Of a stretch of DNA of 64,000 nucleotides, positions 15,566-23,373 are shown piece after piece. Source of the stretch: Luteibacter yeojuensis (GTDB lineage: Bacteria; Pseudomonadota; Gammaproteobacteria; Xanthomonadales; Rhodanobacteraceae); NCBI RefSeq assembly GCF_000964085.1, contig NZ_JZRB01000018.1, forward strand, positions 109,109 through 173,108, read 5' to 3'. How positions within the stretch are numbered: position 1 is the stretch's first letter; every line of letters starts with the position of its first letter. A model generated the notes under the pieces. The model was not told the DNA's origin and made no database searches. It saw only the letters and a program-made list of their open reading frames with translations. The position numbers and the translations under genes are program-made.

Positions 15566-17779
15566 CTAACCGGGTCTCGCCGTAAGGTCGCTGTCGGCCA
15601 CCGTGACGCCGTGACCGGCCCCCATCGATTCGCTGGACGCTCGCACCGCGCCATTTTCGAACATAAGCACTCGATCGGCACTACGGATGGTCTCGGGCCG
15701 GTGCGCGATGATCACTCGGGTGATCTTTAGATCAGCGACTGACGCATTGATGAGCGCTTCGGTTGTGACATCGAGGTGGCTGGTCGACTCGTCCAACAGC
15801 AGAAACCTTGGTTCGCGATACAGGGCACGGGCCAGCAAAAGCCGCTGCAATTGACCGCCCGACAGGGCTGATCCCATGCTTCCAACGAGACTGTTGTATC
15901 CCATCGGCATGGCGATGATGTCGTTGTGCAACTGAGCCAGCCGTGCGGCTGCCTCCACCTTCTCCATGCTGCTGCCGGGATCAAACATCGATATGTTGTC
16001 GGCGATCGATCCCGTCAATGCATGATCATCCTGCATCACGACGCCGCACATAGAGCGAAAGCGTGCCTTGCCCAGTTTGCGAAGATCCGCTCCGCCAATG
16101 CGGATGATCCCCGCTTCTGCGTCGATCAGGCCTGTGATGAGCCTGAGCAGCGTGCTCTTCCCACAGCCCGACGGCCCGACAATAGCCACTGATTCGCCCG
16201 ATTTTATTTCAAAACTGCAATTCCGGACCACCCATTTCTCACCCATGCCGTAGCGGTAGGAAACACCTTCCAGCTTGATCGATGCATCGTCGACTTCGCC
16301 AAGGTAGGAGCCTTGAAGGTGCCGTTCCGGCTCCGTCATGACGATATCGGCCAGTCGCTCACCCTGGAGGCGAAGCAGCTTTAATTGGATGAGATAGTCG
16401 ATCAGGCTCATGGCTCGTGAAACGAACTGATCAGCGTAGGCGACGAACGCTACGAGCATGCCGGCCGACAGCTTCCCCGACAACCCCAGCCATCCGCCGA
16501 TCCAAAGCATAGCGATCCGCTGCAGGCCAGCCGTGGTGGCATTGATCGTGTCAAAGATCAATGACAGCTTTTGCACAGCGATCTGCGTGTTGAGAACGTC
16601 GGCCGTGGCATTCAAATAGCGGGCCGTACTGATGGATTGCTGGTTAGCTAGCCTAATTGTTTGGGCGCATCGCACGGATTCGATAAAGCGACTCTGCCGC
16701 CTAGCGTCCATGGTGATCTGGCTCAGGTTCGCTTCTCTGAGACTTCGGAAGTAGAGAAGACGAGCACCCGCGTACAGAAGTACAACGAGGAGGGTCAGCA
16801 AGGCCATCGGCCAGCTGTAGGCGATGATGACGGCGAGCGTAACGATTGTCATTGCGCCATCGAGTATCCCGCTGACCAGTTGAGTGGTCAGGGTTTGCTG
16901 GATGGTGCTGATCGCGGCAAAACGCGACGTGATATCGCCAATATGCCTGCTCAGGAAGTATGGCTGTGGCAGCTTGAGAAGATGTCGGAAGACGTTTCCG
17001 GTCCAGCTGAACACGAACTGGCTCCCCACCCACATGAGCGCCCAGGTTCGGACGGCAGCCACCAGCGACTGGGCGCCAAGGACACCAAGGAACGTAAGGC
17101 CGAGGAAGACAAGCAGATCGTGATCCTTGTCTGCAAGGACCTGGTCAACGGTGATCTGAAGGTATTGCGGGGCGACTAGGGTAAATACCTCGAGTACCAG
17201 AGCAAGACCTAGCAGCGTCCCGACGGCACGCCGCAGCCCGGCGATCTTGCCGGCGAGCTTCCTCATCGACAGGGGTGGAGGCGCAGCTTTGCGCTCGAAG
17301 GAAGCGGCGGTCGTGAACTCTACGGCTACACCAGTGAAATGATCGCTTGCCTCGCTTATGGCAATCCGCCGTACACCCGCGGCGGGATCGACGATGTGCA
17401 GGTAACCTTTGGCGACTCGCTCCAGAACCACGAAATGGGTGAGGTTCCAATGAAGGATGCAGGGGGTTGCAAGATTCGATACTTCGCTGAGCTCAAGCTT
17501 CACCGGGCGCGAGGCCAGGCCAAGCAGCTCGGCACATTGCACGACATCCGCCAGCGTCATGCCCTTGGTGGACACTGCGTAAAGCTTGCGAAGTTCTCCC
17601 AGAGCAACGTGGTGGCCGTAGTACCCAGCGACCATCGCCAGGCATGCCAGCCCGCATTCGGCTGCCTCCGTCTGGCGAACGGGGGGAACGCGCCGAATCC
17701 AGCTGAAATTCAGCGCTGAGTGATTCCCAAACGCCGAGTGTTCCGGCATCTCGGGCGAGGCATCGCTAAAGTCGTCCAT
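15566..17779 (-). CDS. C39-peptidase ABC exporter, secretion locus B
   Basis: 737 residues from the ATG at 17779 (MDDFSDASPE), preceded by GAGGACGTGTG; a longer frame upstream overlaps the adaptor and is not used. The C39 domain has Gln36, catalytic Cys42 (AECGLACLAMV), His115 (LTHFVVL) and Asp131 (DPAAG). A six-span membrane domain covers about 180-470. The ATPase part has Walker A GPSGCGKST, signature LSGGQLQR, Walker B FLLLDESTS and H-loop IAHR. It is close to the locus A exporter in every block (QYLQI.VDQVLAD, SGG, YADQF). It starts 10 bp after the adaptor and is the last gene of the locus B operon. Confidence 0.92.
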   Translation of the reverse strand: MDDFSDASPEMPEHSAFGNHSALNFSWIRRVPPVRQTEAAECGLACLAMVAGYYGHHVALGELRKLYAVSTKGMTLADVVQCAELLGLASRPVKLELSEVSNLATPCILHWNLTHFVVLERVAKGYLHIVDPAAGVRRIAISEASDHFTGVAVEFTTAASFERKAAPPPLSMRKLAGKIAGLRRAVGTLLGLALVLEVFTLVAPQYLQITVDQVLADKDHDLLVFLGLTFLGVLGAQSLVAAVRTWALMWVGSQFVFSWTGNVFRHLLKLPQPYFLSRHIGDITSRFAAISTIQQTLTTQLVSGILDGAMTIVTLAVIIAYSWPMALLTLLVVLLYAGARLLYFRSLREANLSQITMDARRQSRFIESVRCAQTIRLANQQSISTARYLNATADVLNTQIAVQKLSLIFDTINATTAGLQRIAMLWIGGWLGLSGKLSAGMLVAFVAYADQFVSRAMSLIDYLIQLKLLRLQGERLADIVMTEPERHLQGSYLGEVDDASIKLEGVSYRYGMGEKWVVRNCSFEIKSGESVAIVGPSGCGKSTLLRLITGLIDAEAGIIRIGGADLRKLGKARFRSMCGVVMQDDHALTGSIADNISMFDPGSSMEKVEAAARLAQLHNDIIAMPMGYNSLVGSMGSALSGGQLQRLLLARALYREPRFLLLDESTSHLDVTTEALINASVADLKITRVIIAHRPETIRSADRVLMFENGAVRASSESMGAGHGVTVADSDLTARPG

Positions 17780-17789
17780 CACACGTCCT

Positions 17790-19076
17790 CTATCGTTTCG
17801 CCATGCCGTATAGGGGCTCGAACACCCACTCGAGCATGCTTCTGCGTTCAACCATGATGTCCGCGTCGAGCGCCATTCCCGAGGTAAGGCCCTTGTCGTG
17901 CCCATAGGCCGAGACTGTCTGCCGATCGAGGCTGACGATAACGCGATACATCGGATCGGGGCCTTGCTGGCTGGTAAGCATGGGGGTGTCCTCCTGTCTC
18001 ATGGCACTCTTACCAATTCGCTGCACCGTCCCTTGGCCGGGCCCAAATTTCTGGTACGCGTAGGCACCGTAGTGAAGAACGACGTGGTCACCCTCGGCGA
18101 GGAAGCCGAGCGCGTGGCTTGGAACGAGCAACTCCGCCTGAAGCTGGGCGTTCGTGGGCACGAGCGTTAACAATTCCCGACCCGCGGTCACCGATTGCCC
18201 CGGATGGACAAGAAGGTTTGCAACCGTGCCGTTGATCTGGCTTCGGACAATGACGAGCCGGTCGGCCTCGGTTTGTAGATAGACCTGCTTGGCATCCAGT
18301 ATTTTCCGCTGGAAGTCGCCCCGCTTCTGTTCCGCATCAAGCGGGACCTGTCGCTGTTGCGCCTCGTTCTCCGCAATCTGCTGCGTCACTTGCAAGCGCT
18401 CGCGCTGAAGTGAAGATACCTGCCCACGAGCATTGTCCTGCTGCGCTTCCATTTCCTGTAGCTGGACATCGGAGACCACGCCCGAGGCCAGCTTGGTATG
18501 GATCTTGTCGAGCAACGCACCCTGGCGTTCACTGGACGCGCGCCAGAGCGCGATCTGATCATCGATCTGCACGAGCTGTCGCTGTAGCGAAGCGTGGTCG
18601 GCAGTCAATGCATGCTGTTGATCATTGGCGGACTTGCTCGTGAGCTGGATATCTTCCGCAAGACTGGTCTGCGAAGCCTGAATCGCCGCGCTAATTGATT
18701 TGCGGGTATCTCCCGTTGAGGCAGCGGACTCCTCTTGCGTGACCATCAAGAGTGGCGTACCCACGGACACGGTGTCGCCCTCCTGAACCAGCACACGTGT
18801 AATGATCCCCGCAGTGGCCGACTCCAGCGGCGCAAGGCCGCCAACGGGGGCAAGCGTTCCCGATACGTGCACCCGTCGCGTGTAGTGCCCCAAGGCGAGC
18901 CAGCAGCCAAGCGCGACAATCAGAAGCAGACCGACGCCAGCCAGCGCGCTCGCGCCGACTGGCGTAGTTAGCCGGACCGATCCAAAGGCCGATGCCCGCC
19001 TTGCCTTGCTCACCTCGATGCGTAGCAGCTCTCGGCGGTGCTCATCGGTTGTATCCATCTTCCGATTGGTGGGCAT
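17790..19076 (-). CDS. HlyD-family periplasmic adaptor, secretion locus B
   Basis: 428 residues (or 422 from the second ATG, MDTTDEHRR). A membrane span lies near residues 43-64 (ASALAGVGLLLIVALGCWLAL), followed by GHYTRRVHVSGTLAPVGG, a lipoyl half-motif with VLVQEGDTVSVGTPL, a long Gln/Ala/Ser-rich coiled coil and the beta-barrel with NLLVHPGQSVTAGREL. The end EWVFEPLYGMAKR nearly repeats that of the locus A adaptor. It should link the locus B exporter to an outer-membrane channel encoded elsewhere. It lies between the secreted 141-residue protein (33 bp upstream) and the exporter. Confidence 0.9.
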   Translation of the reverse strand: MPTNRKMDTTDEHRRELLRIEVSKARRASAFGSVRLTTPVGASALAGVGLLLIVALGCWLALGHYTRRVHVSGTLAPVGGLAPLESATAGIITRVLVQEGDTVSVGTPLLMVTQEESAASTGDTRKSISAAIQASQTSLAEDIQLTSKSANDQQHALTADHASLQRQLVQIDDQIALWRASSERQGALLDKIHTKLASGVVSDVQLQEMEAQQDNARGQVSSLQRERLQVTQQIAENEAQQRQVPLDAEQKRGDFQRKILDAKQVYLQTEADRLVIVRSQINGTVANLLVHPGQSVTAGRELLTLVPTNAQLQAELLVPSHALGFLAEGDHVVLHYGAYAYQKFGPGQGTVQRIGKSAMRQEDTPMLTSQQGPDPMYRVIVSLDRQTVSAYGHDKGLTSGMALDADIMVERRSMLEWVFEPLYGMAKR

Positions 19077-19109
19077 TAGCTCACATTCCCTCGCGTCGTC
19101 CAGCCAAAC

Positions 19110-19535
19110 CTATGGCTCAATCGCCTTGACGACGACGTGTAGCGCTGTGGGACTTTTCCCCGTTGGTGAAGCGGAGATGAGACCCTGCACAGACACGGAC
19201 TTGCCCACCATGCGTTCCAGTTGGGACGAAAGCTGAGAGTTGTCCGACGAGAATGACAGGTCGTAAACGTGATAGGCGTTCTCGGAGAAGTGGTCGGGAC
19301 CGGAGCCTGCGGCGAAATTGATGGGCTTATCCAGGTGGATATAGGTGTACGGGTGCGAGCCCTTGCCCGTCGCGTCCTGAGCCGTTCCCTGCTGAATCGT
19401 TGCGTGGAGCCACGGAGACGTCTGCCCCTCCTTCACCAGGACGGCCTGGCTGTCGCTGCTCACAGTGAGCGCCTCGTTCCCGAGGGCGCCAAAGGAGGCG
19501 GTGAGGACTAGTGCGGATATCAAGGCGCGAATCAT
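19110..19535 (-). CDS. Secreted or periplasmic protein in locus B, DUF4431-like
   Basis: 141 residues with AGAGG five bases before the ATG. The N-terminus MIRALISALVLTASFGALGN is a Sec signal peptide, so unlike its neighbours it leaves by the general route to the periplasm. The pattern YTYIHLDKPINF, then VYDLSFSS, then LERMVGKSVSVQGLISASPTG is reminiscent of the DUF4431 beta-domain (tentative). It lies between the P5-like cargo protein and the transport genes. A periplasmic partner encoded beside an exported, possibly cell-wall-active protein is the usual position of an immunity factor (inference only). Confidence 0.7.
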   Translation of the reverse strand: MIRALISALVLTASFGALGNEALTVSSDSQAVLVKEGQTSPWLHATIQQGTAQDATGKGSHPYTYIHLDKPINFAAGSGPDHFSENAYHVYDLSFSSDNSQLSSQLERMVGKSVSVQGLISASPTGKSPTALHVVVKAIEP

Positions 19536-19558
19536 AAATACCTCTGGGAGTCGAAGAA

Positions 19559-19582
19559 GGCCGGCACCGAGAGGTGCCGGCC
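19559..19582 (-). terminator. Hairpin between cargo and transport genes, likely partial terminator
   Basis: A perfect 10-bp GC-rich stem (GGCCGGCACC with GGTGCCGGCC) closing a 4-base loop, starting 6 bp after the stop of the P5-like cargo gene and followed on the minus strand by TTCTTCG. The T-run is weak. Its place inside the operon would favour more transcript for the cargo genes than for the exporter genes, either by partial termination or by protecting the upstream mRNA end. Confidence 0.65.
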
Positions 19583-19588
19583 AGGGCG

Positions 19589-20149
19589 TTACATATTGGT
19601 GCCACCCTCAGCGTTGGTCACCGCGTCGAGGAACACGTTGAACTCGTCATCACTCATGTTATGAATGGTGTCGTTCTGCGCATCGGCATACCCGTGCGAG
19701 GCCATGTACGAGTTGATGTTGTTCGACTCGGTGTTCTGGGCCGACGTGCTGCCGCCGTTGTAGCCGTCGTGCGAAAGGCTGTTGGGCGTGCTGTCGTAGT
19801 AATTGCCATCGATCAGATCGCCGAGTGCCTGCCGCCCATCCTGCTCCGACGAGAAGTCGGCGAAGCCATTGGCGGTTTCGCCGGTTGCCCCGTGGGAAGC
19901 CGTCCAGCTGTTGTAAACGAGGTTGCCGGGGTTGTTCTCGCCAGCCACCTTCGACGAATAGTTCCGGTCGTATACGGAATGGGTGCCCGTCCGGGTCGGA
20001 GTACCGGCTGGGCCGCCGCCACCATCGCCTCCGGAAGACGGCGGCGGATCATTGCCGTTGTTCGGCGGATCGGGGGTGACCACGATTGTGGTCAGCGTCA
20101 CGTCGCCGCCAGACACGAGGAACAGCTCGGCTGCTGTTAGAGTTCGCAT
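19589..20149 (-). CDS. Double-glycine-leader protein with phage P5-like domain
   Basis: 186 residues with AGGAAG before the ATG. The leader MRTLTAAELFLVSGG predicts cleavage after Gly15. The next segment, TLTTIVVTPDPPNN, is shared with the 54-residue peptide just upstream. A Pro/Ser/Gly linker runs to about residue 55. The C-terminal 125 residues contain ENNPGNLVYNSW, GFADFSSEQDGRQALGDLI, then NNINSYMASHGYAD and a last helix ending NAEGG. This order resembles the P5-type domain of phage virion proteins (NNPGNI, a GF..F....G..A segment, a Y.......G segment), which some annotators link to wall-active enzymes. I cannot assign a catalytic residue. It is a likely cargo of the locus B exporter. Confidence 0.8.
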   Translation of the reverse strand: MRTLTAAELFLVSGGDVTLTTIVVTPDPPNNGNDPPPSSGGDGGGGPAGTPTRTGTHSVYDRNYSSKVAGENNPGNLVYNSWTASHGATGETANGFADFSSEQDGRQALGDLIDGNYYDSTPNSLSHDGYNGGSTSAQNTESNNINSYMASHGYADAQNDTIHNMSDDEFNVFLDAVTNAEGGTNM

Positions 20150-20209
20150 GTATAACTTCCTGGTTGAAATTACGGCCCTCGGTGAGGGCGTTCCGTGGCG
20201 TACGCCGCG

Positions 20210-20374
20210 TTACTGGTGAGGCGGGATGCCAACCGTACCGCCGCCCGGGTTGTCGTTTCCGTCGCCACCGGGTTGCGTGGGATCATTAGGCGGATCCGGG
20301 GTCACAACAACGGTGGTAATCGTCGTGTTGCCACCGGAGACAAGAAACAGCTCCGCGCGTGTCAGTTGTCGCAT
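20210..20374 (-). CDS. 54-residue double-glycine peptide, locus B cargo
   Basis: A gene short enough to be missed by length filters. The ATG at 20374 lies 3 bp after the Fic stop, and GGAG just before that stop is its ribosome binding site, so translation is coupled. The leader MRQLTRAELFLVSGG (15 residues) is followed by a 39-residue core starting NTTITTVVVTPDPPND and ending GGGTVGIPPHQ. The core is Thr-rich, then Pro/Gly/Asp/Asn-rich, and has no Cys, Lys or Arg, so it is unlike usual cationic bacteriocins. It matches the leader and adaptor part of the 186-residue protein downstream, as if duplicated without the C-terminal domain. A 10-bp palindrome (GGCGTACGCC, 20197-20206) and a short hairpin (20175-20189) lie between the two genes. 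Confidence 0.85.
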   Translation of the reverse strand: MRQLTRAELFLVSGGNTTITTVVVTPDPPNDPTQPGGDGNDNPGGGTVGIPPHQ

Positions 20375-20377
20375 ATG

Positions 20378-21262
20378 TCACTCCATGGTTGGGGGTGCTG
20401 CTACTGCCCGGCTGCGATGCGCCATTGCTCCGAAGCCAGGCAATTCCTGAATTACGTCGAGTTCCCTTAGCTGCAGCTCGTGAATGAGCAGGACGGCATT
20501 TGCCATCCACCGGCAAATGATCGCAACACGGCCGAAGTACCTCGCCTGGTTGCAGGCGATCTCAAATCCACTCTGGCTAATCGCCATGAGATCTTTGAAT
20601 GGAATGTAGTTGTCTCGCGCGATGGCAGCGTCGCCAAAGATGAGGAGATTGGCGAGCGCTCTGCTCGTACGCCCGTTTCCATCGGTGAAGGGGTGGATAG
20701 TCAGCAGCGCGGTCATGACGATGGCTGCCAGGAAGACAGGCGACCCCGATCTATCCGATTGGACAACACGCCAAAGCCGCTGTAGCTCCTGGTCTACAAT
20801 ATTAGGCGGAAGGTACAGCCAGCGGTTTCCTGCTGGATCATATGATGTACCAACTACAACAGATTCACGAATGTGGTTAGGCGAATCCACGACGGCAGTG
20901 GCAAGGCGTTCCAGTGTGCTGCGGAAGTCGCTATATGATCCACGGCAAAGCTCAGCGCCATCGGGTTCCAGCCCCGCCAGCGCGCTACGTTCGCGAGCGA
21001 CTCGATGTGACACATCCCTGTCTGCGTGATTGGCACGAACCACGAAGCGGGACAGAGGGTGGATCAGGCGATCAAATGGGGCATCGAGCTGCTGGAATGC
21101 TTTTGACGTCGACACTCGGCGGACGGTGGTTGAAAGAAGATCGGCCGCGTATCGGCGTAGGACCGGGATGGCATGGTCGGCGCTGCGTACAAGAGATGCG
21201 GTTGACGAAGAAAGCGAATCGAAAGTTGCGTAGCGAAAAGGAGGAATCTGACGCGAAGGCAT
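20378..21262 (-). CDS. Fic-domain protein heading the locus B operon
   Basis: 294 residues, with GGGAAAGTC before the ATG. The Fic motif HPFTDGNGRTSR (about residues 200-211) is complete, including the catalytic His and the GNGR phosphate loop, so nucleotidyl transfer (usually AMPylation of Ser, Thr or Tyr) is plausible. The preceding NRWLYLPPNIVDQEL segment fits the flap and N-terminal part of Fic domains. I see no S/TxxxE(G/N) inhibitory helix. No signal peptide or leader is present, so it acts in the cytoplasm. It ends 3 bp before the 54-residue peptide and has the first position in the operon. It may modify the Thr-rich cargo or another target before export (inference). Confidence 0.85.
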   Translation of the reverse strand: MPSRQIPPFRYATFDSLSSSTASLVRSADHAIPVLRRYAADLLSTTVRRVSTSKAFQQLDAPFDRLIHPLSRFVVRANHADRDVSHRVARERSALAGLEPDGAELCRGSYSDFRSTLERLATAVVDSPNHIRESVVVGTSYDPAGNRWLYLPPNIVDQELQRLWRVVQSDRSGSPVFLAAIVMTALLTIHPFTDGNGRTSRALANLLIFGDAAIARDNYIPFKDLMAISQSGFEIACNQARYFGRVAIICRWMANAVLLIHELQLRELDVIQELPGFGAMAHRSRAVAAPPTME

Positions 21263-21864
21263 GACTTTCCCTGTCCGCAGAGGTCCCCCTCATGCGGTGC
21301 TTGTCGTTAGCGCATCGAGATAAACGTGCGCCAGTTAAATAACTTCAACGGCAACACATTCGGTGGATTTATTGCTCGGTTAGGTGGGGTGTCTTGACCG
21401 TCTTTTGCGCAGCAATTCTCAGCGGCAAATGACCGTGCTGCAAGCGCAATAAAAAGACGTTTCTCGTAAGCATGTGCGCCTATTTGAACGGCGCGATTCA
21501 TTGGGCTTTTCACTCACGAAGCCCATTTGATGCCGTTCAGGCACTTACGAAAATCGTCAGCGCAAGTAGCTGCGGTTTGTAGGGGAAACCCTACAAACGT
21601 ATGCGGCGCTCACCTACACCATGTCAGAACGCGGTCGCGTGACTGCCCTTTCGTGAACTGGATATTGCCCGTTAATACGCCGGGCAACGTCATGCGAGTG
21701 CAACAATTCGCATCTACGAACAAGTCATCGCCGTCACAATGTCAGGATGTAACACCGTCCGATGCCAATGGTGCCGAGGTCGAAGGCGCCACCATCCATC
21801 GCCAATCATCGGCAAGCCTCACCGTGGCATGCACGGCCGGGTGCGTTCTTCCGGCGGGAAAGGA
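21263..21864. other. Intergenic stretch upstream of the Fic operon
   Basis: About 600 bp with no supportable gene. It should contain the promoter of the locus B operon. On the minus strand TTGAAG and, 18 bp on, TTTATC lie around 21319-21349 and are a weak sigma-70 candidate. It also contains the hairpin at 21575. Confidence 0.4.
21575..21598. repeat. Perfect 10-bp hairpin with GAAA loop
   Basis: GTTTGTAGGG, loop GAAA, CCCTACAAAC. No T-run follows and no gene ends here, so it is not an ordinary terminator. It may be a REP-like or recombination-related palindrome, or part of an unannotated RNA. Confidence 0.6.
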
Positions 21865-22737
21865 TCACTCGTGAGGTGGCAAGGTGACGTCTGTGTCGTC
21901 ATCTGGCTGTGTGCCCAGCGCGTCCGCCGTGCGTTCCGATGCAGGCTGAGGGGTTGCCAGCCGCTTTCCCAAAGCGCGAGCGGCGACCGTGCAGGCGACC
22001 CAGTTCCGACTGGTCCACGCGTAGAACGCGGCCAGGACCGCCAATAGGCCAAACGCCTGTCGCTGCTCACGCAAGGTGGTGTCCAGGTGCTCGGCGAGCT
22101 TCGGATCCGCAAACCAGCCGCACACTGCTGTGACCTCCGACGCGGATAGGCCGACCTGTCCGGCGAGCACTTGAGTAGAGCTTGTCTCGCAATCGCTGCG
22201 GCCGAAATGCGCCTTGCTTGGCCATACGCGCGCATCGCTGGGCGAAAGGTATAGCGTGTGAGCACCGGGCTCCCTCACGTTGACCCAAGCCCTGGGCGCG
22301 AAAGTGGCGGTGGTGGAAAGCACCAGCGTAGCCACCGAGGCGGCCAGCACCACGATGGCGACGAGCAGCCAGAAGCCGTGGGGTACCGCCTTGAGCCTCA
22401 ACGTTTCAACATCGAAATTCTGCCCACACCGTGCGATGTCGGCGACATCTTCATTTTGCGCTTCGGCCCACGCGATCAGACGGTGGGCATTGGCGAGTGT
22501 GCGCACTGGCGCTCCGGACATAACGCGGAACTGGATCAGAGCATCACGGCCATTCAGCCAGCGCGCAATGACCGGATCGGTGCGACTGGATTTGCCCTGT
22601 ACGAGGCGCCAGGCGCGCGATAGCAGCACATGAGTGGAGCCGGCGCGGACACACAGCCATAAGACCAGCGAAACGATCCAGGCGCCATTGACGATTTTCC
22701 AAAGCGTGTCGCTGTTGGCAGTCAGCAAGTCGAACAT
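21865..22737 (-). CDS. Hypothetical membrane protein, possibly DUF6216-like
   Basis: 290 residues. Three hydrophobic segments are visible: about 13-33 (IVNGAWIVSLVLWLCV), 120-142 (GFWLLVAIVVLAASVATLVL) and 228-245 (FGLLAVLAAFYAWTS). Between the second and third lies an exported loop with two cysteines (DCETSS; AVCGWF), which could form a disulfide. The ends are charged and probably cytoplasmic. The DUF6216 label is from memory and uncertain. It is monocistronic, with no functional context from its neighbours. Confidence 0.65.
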   Translation of the reverse strand: MFDLLTANSDTLWKIVNGAWIVSLVLWLCVRAGSTHVLLSRAWRLVQGKSSRTDPVIARWLNGRDALIQFRVMSGAPVRTLANAHRLIAWAEAQNEDVADIARCGQNFDVETLRLKAVPHGFWLLVAIVVLAASVATLVLSTTATFAPRAWVNVREPGAHTLYLSPSDARVWPSKAHFGRSDCETSSTQVLAGQVGLSASEVTAVCGWFADPKLAEHLDTTLREQRQAFGLLAVLAAFYAWTSRNWVACTVAARALGKRLATPQPASERTADALGTQPDDDTDVTLPPHE

Positions 22738-22845
22738 GCAGAGTCCTCAGGGGAAGCCCCATTTGTCGTAAGCTCCGGCCAGAAACTTTAGCGCGCTCAG
22801 CCGCTGCCCGTTTCCTGCCGACGCTGGTGCCGCTGGCGGAAGACT

Positions 22846-23172
22846 TCAACATAGCGGCCGATAAACTCGATCGGCGTGGCACCTAGCAAAGCCTCCGCCG
22901 AAATGCATGCGAATCAGAGCCTTATGGTTCGCGTAGCTTGCCGCCATCCTTAGCGACGCACGACACCTCTTCGCGCTGTCCACGGCTCGGCGAGCGGCAG
23001 CTAAACCTTCTGTGTCTTGATTGGCCTTCGCCGCTTTGACCTTGCGTCGGGCTTTCATCAGTTGGTGAACCAAGCGCTCGCGCTCGTGCTCACCGAGACC
23101 GGGATTGGCAGTTCGCCAGAGTCGTCCTCTTACGACAAGATATCGACCGTCTGGAGTTATCAGAGCATCCAT
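22846..23172 (-). CDS. Small hypothetical protein, C-terminus probably altered
   Basis: 108 residues. The first 65 (MDALITPDGRYLVVRGRLWR, then GLGEHERERLVHQLMKARRKVKAA) match a widespread small family that I remember as continuing ALGERGPVWWTDGAPD; here the sequence changes abruptly after VDSAKR. The last 40 residues have odd composition. In another frame the same DNA reads as a short C-terminal piece (IEFIGRYVEVFRQRHQRR), so a deletion or fusion with debris is likely. It could be a pseudogene. Confidence 0.4.
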   Translation of the reverse strand: MDALITPDGRYLVVRGRLWRTANPGLGEHERERLVHQLMKARRKVKAAKANQDTEGLAAARRAVDSAKRCRASLRMAASYANHKALIRMHFGGGFARCHADRVYRPLC

Positions 23173-23373
23173 GTCGCCATGGTAGCGAAGTGATTGGGCT
23201 CGTTAGCGCGGATCGCAAAATGTTCATGCGCAAGGAGCGGTCCCTTACTCTCCGCGGCGTGTTTGATGCCAAATTTGGCATGAATGATGATGGTCCCGGG
23301 CGTGCCCCTGAATTAAATTGGTTTGCGGTAACGGACCACTTTTAAATATTCGCCACCGGGCTGGAGCGAAATC

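Noticed and set aside
22918..23000. Possible tRNA-like fold around the truncated hypothetical protein
   Set aside because: No acceptor stem, T-loop or anticodon arm could be drawn; I saw no tRNA or rRNA gene anywhere in the window.
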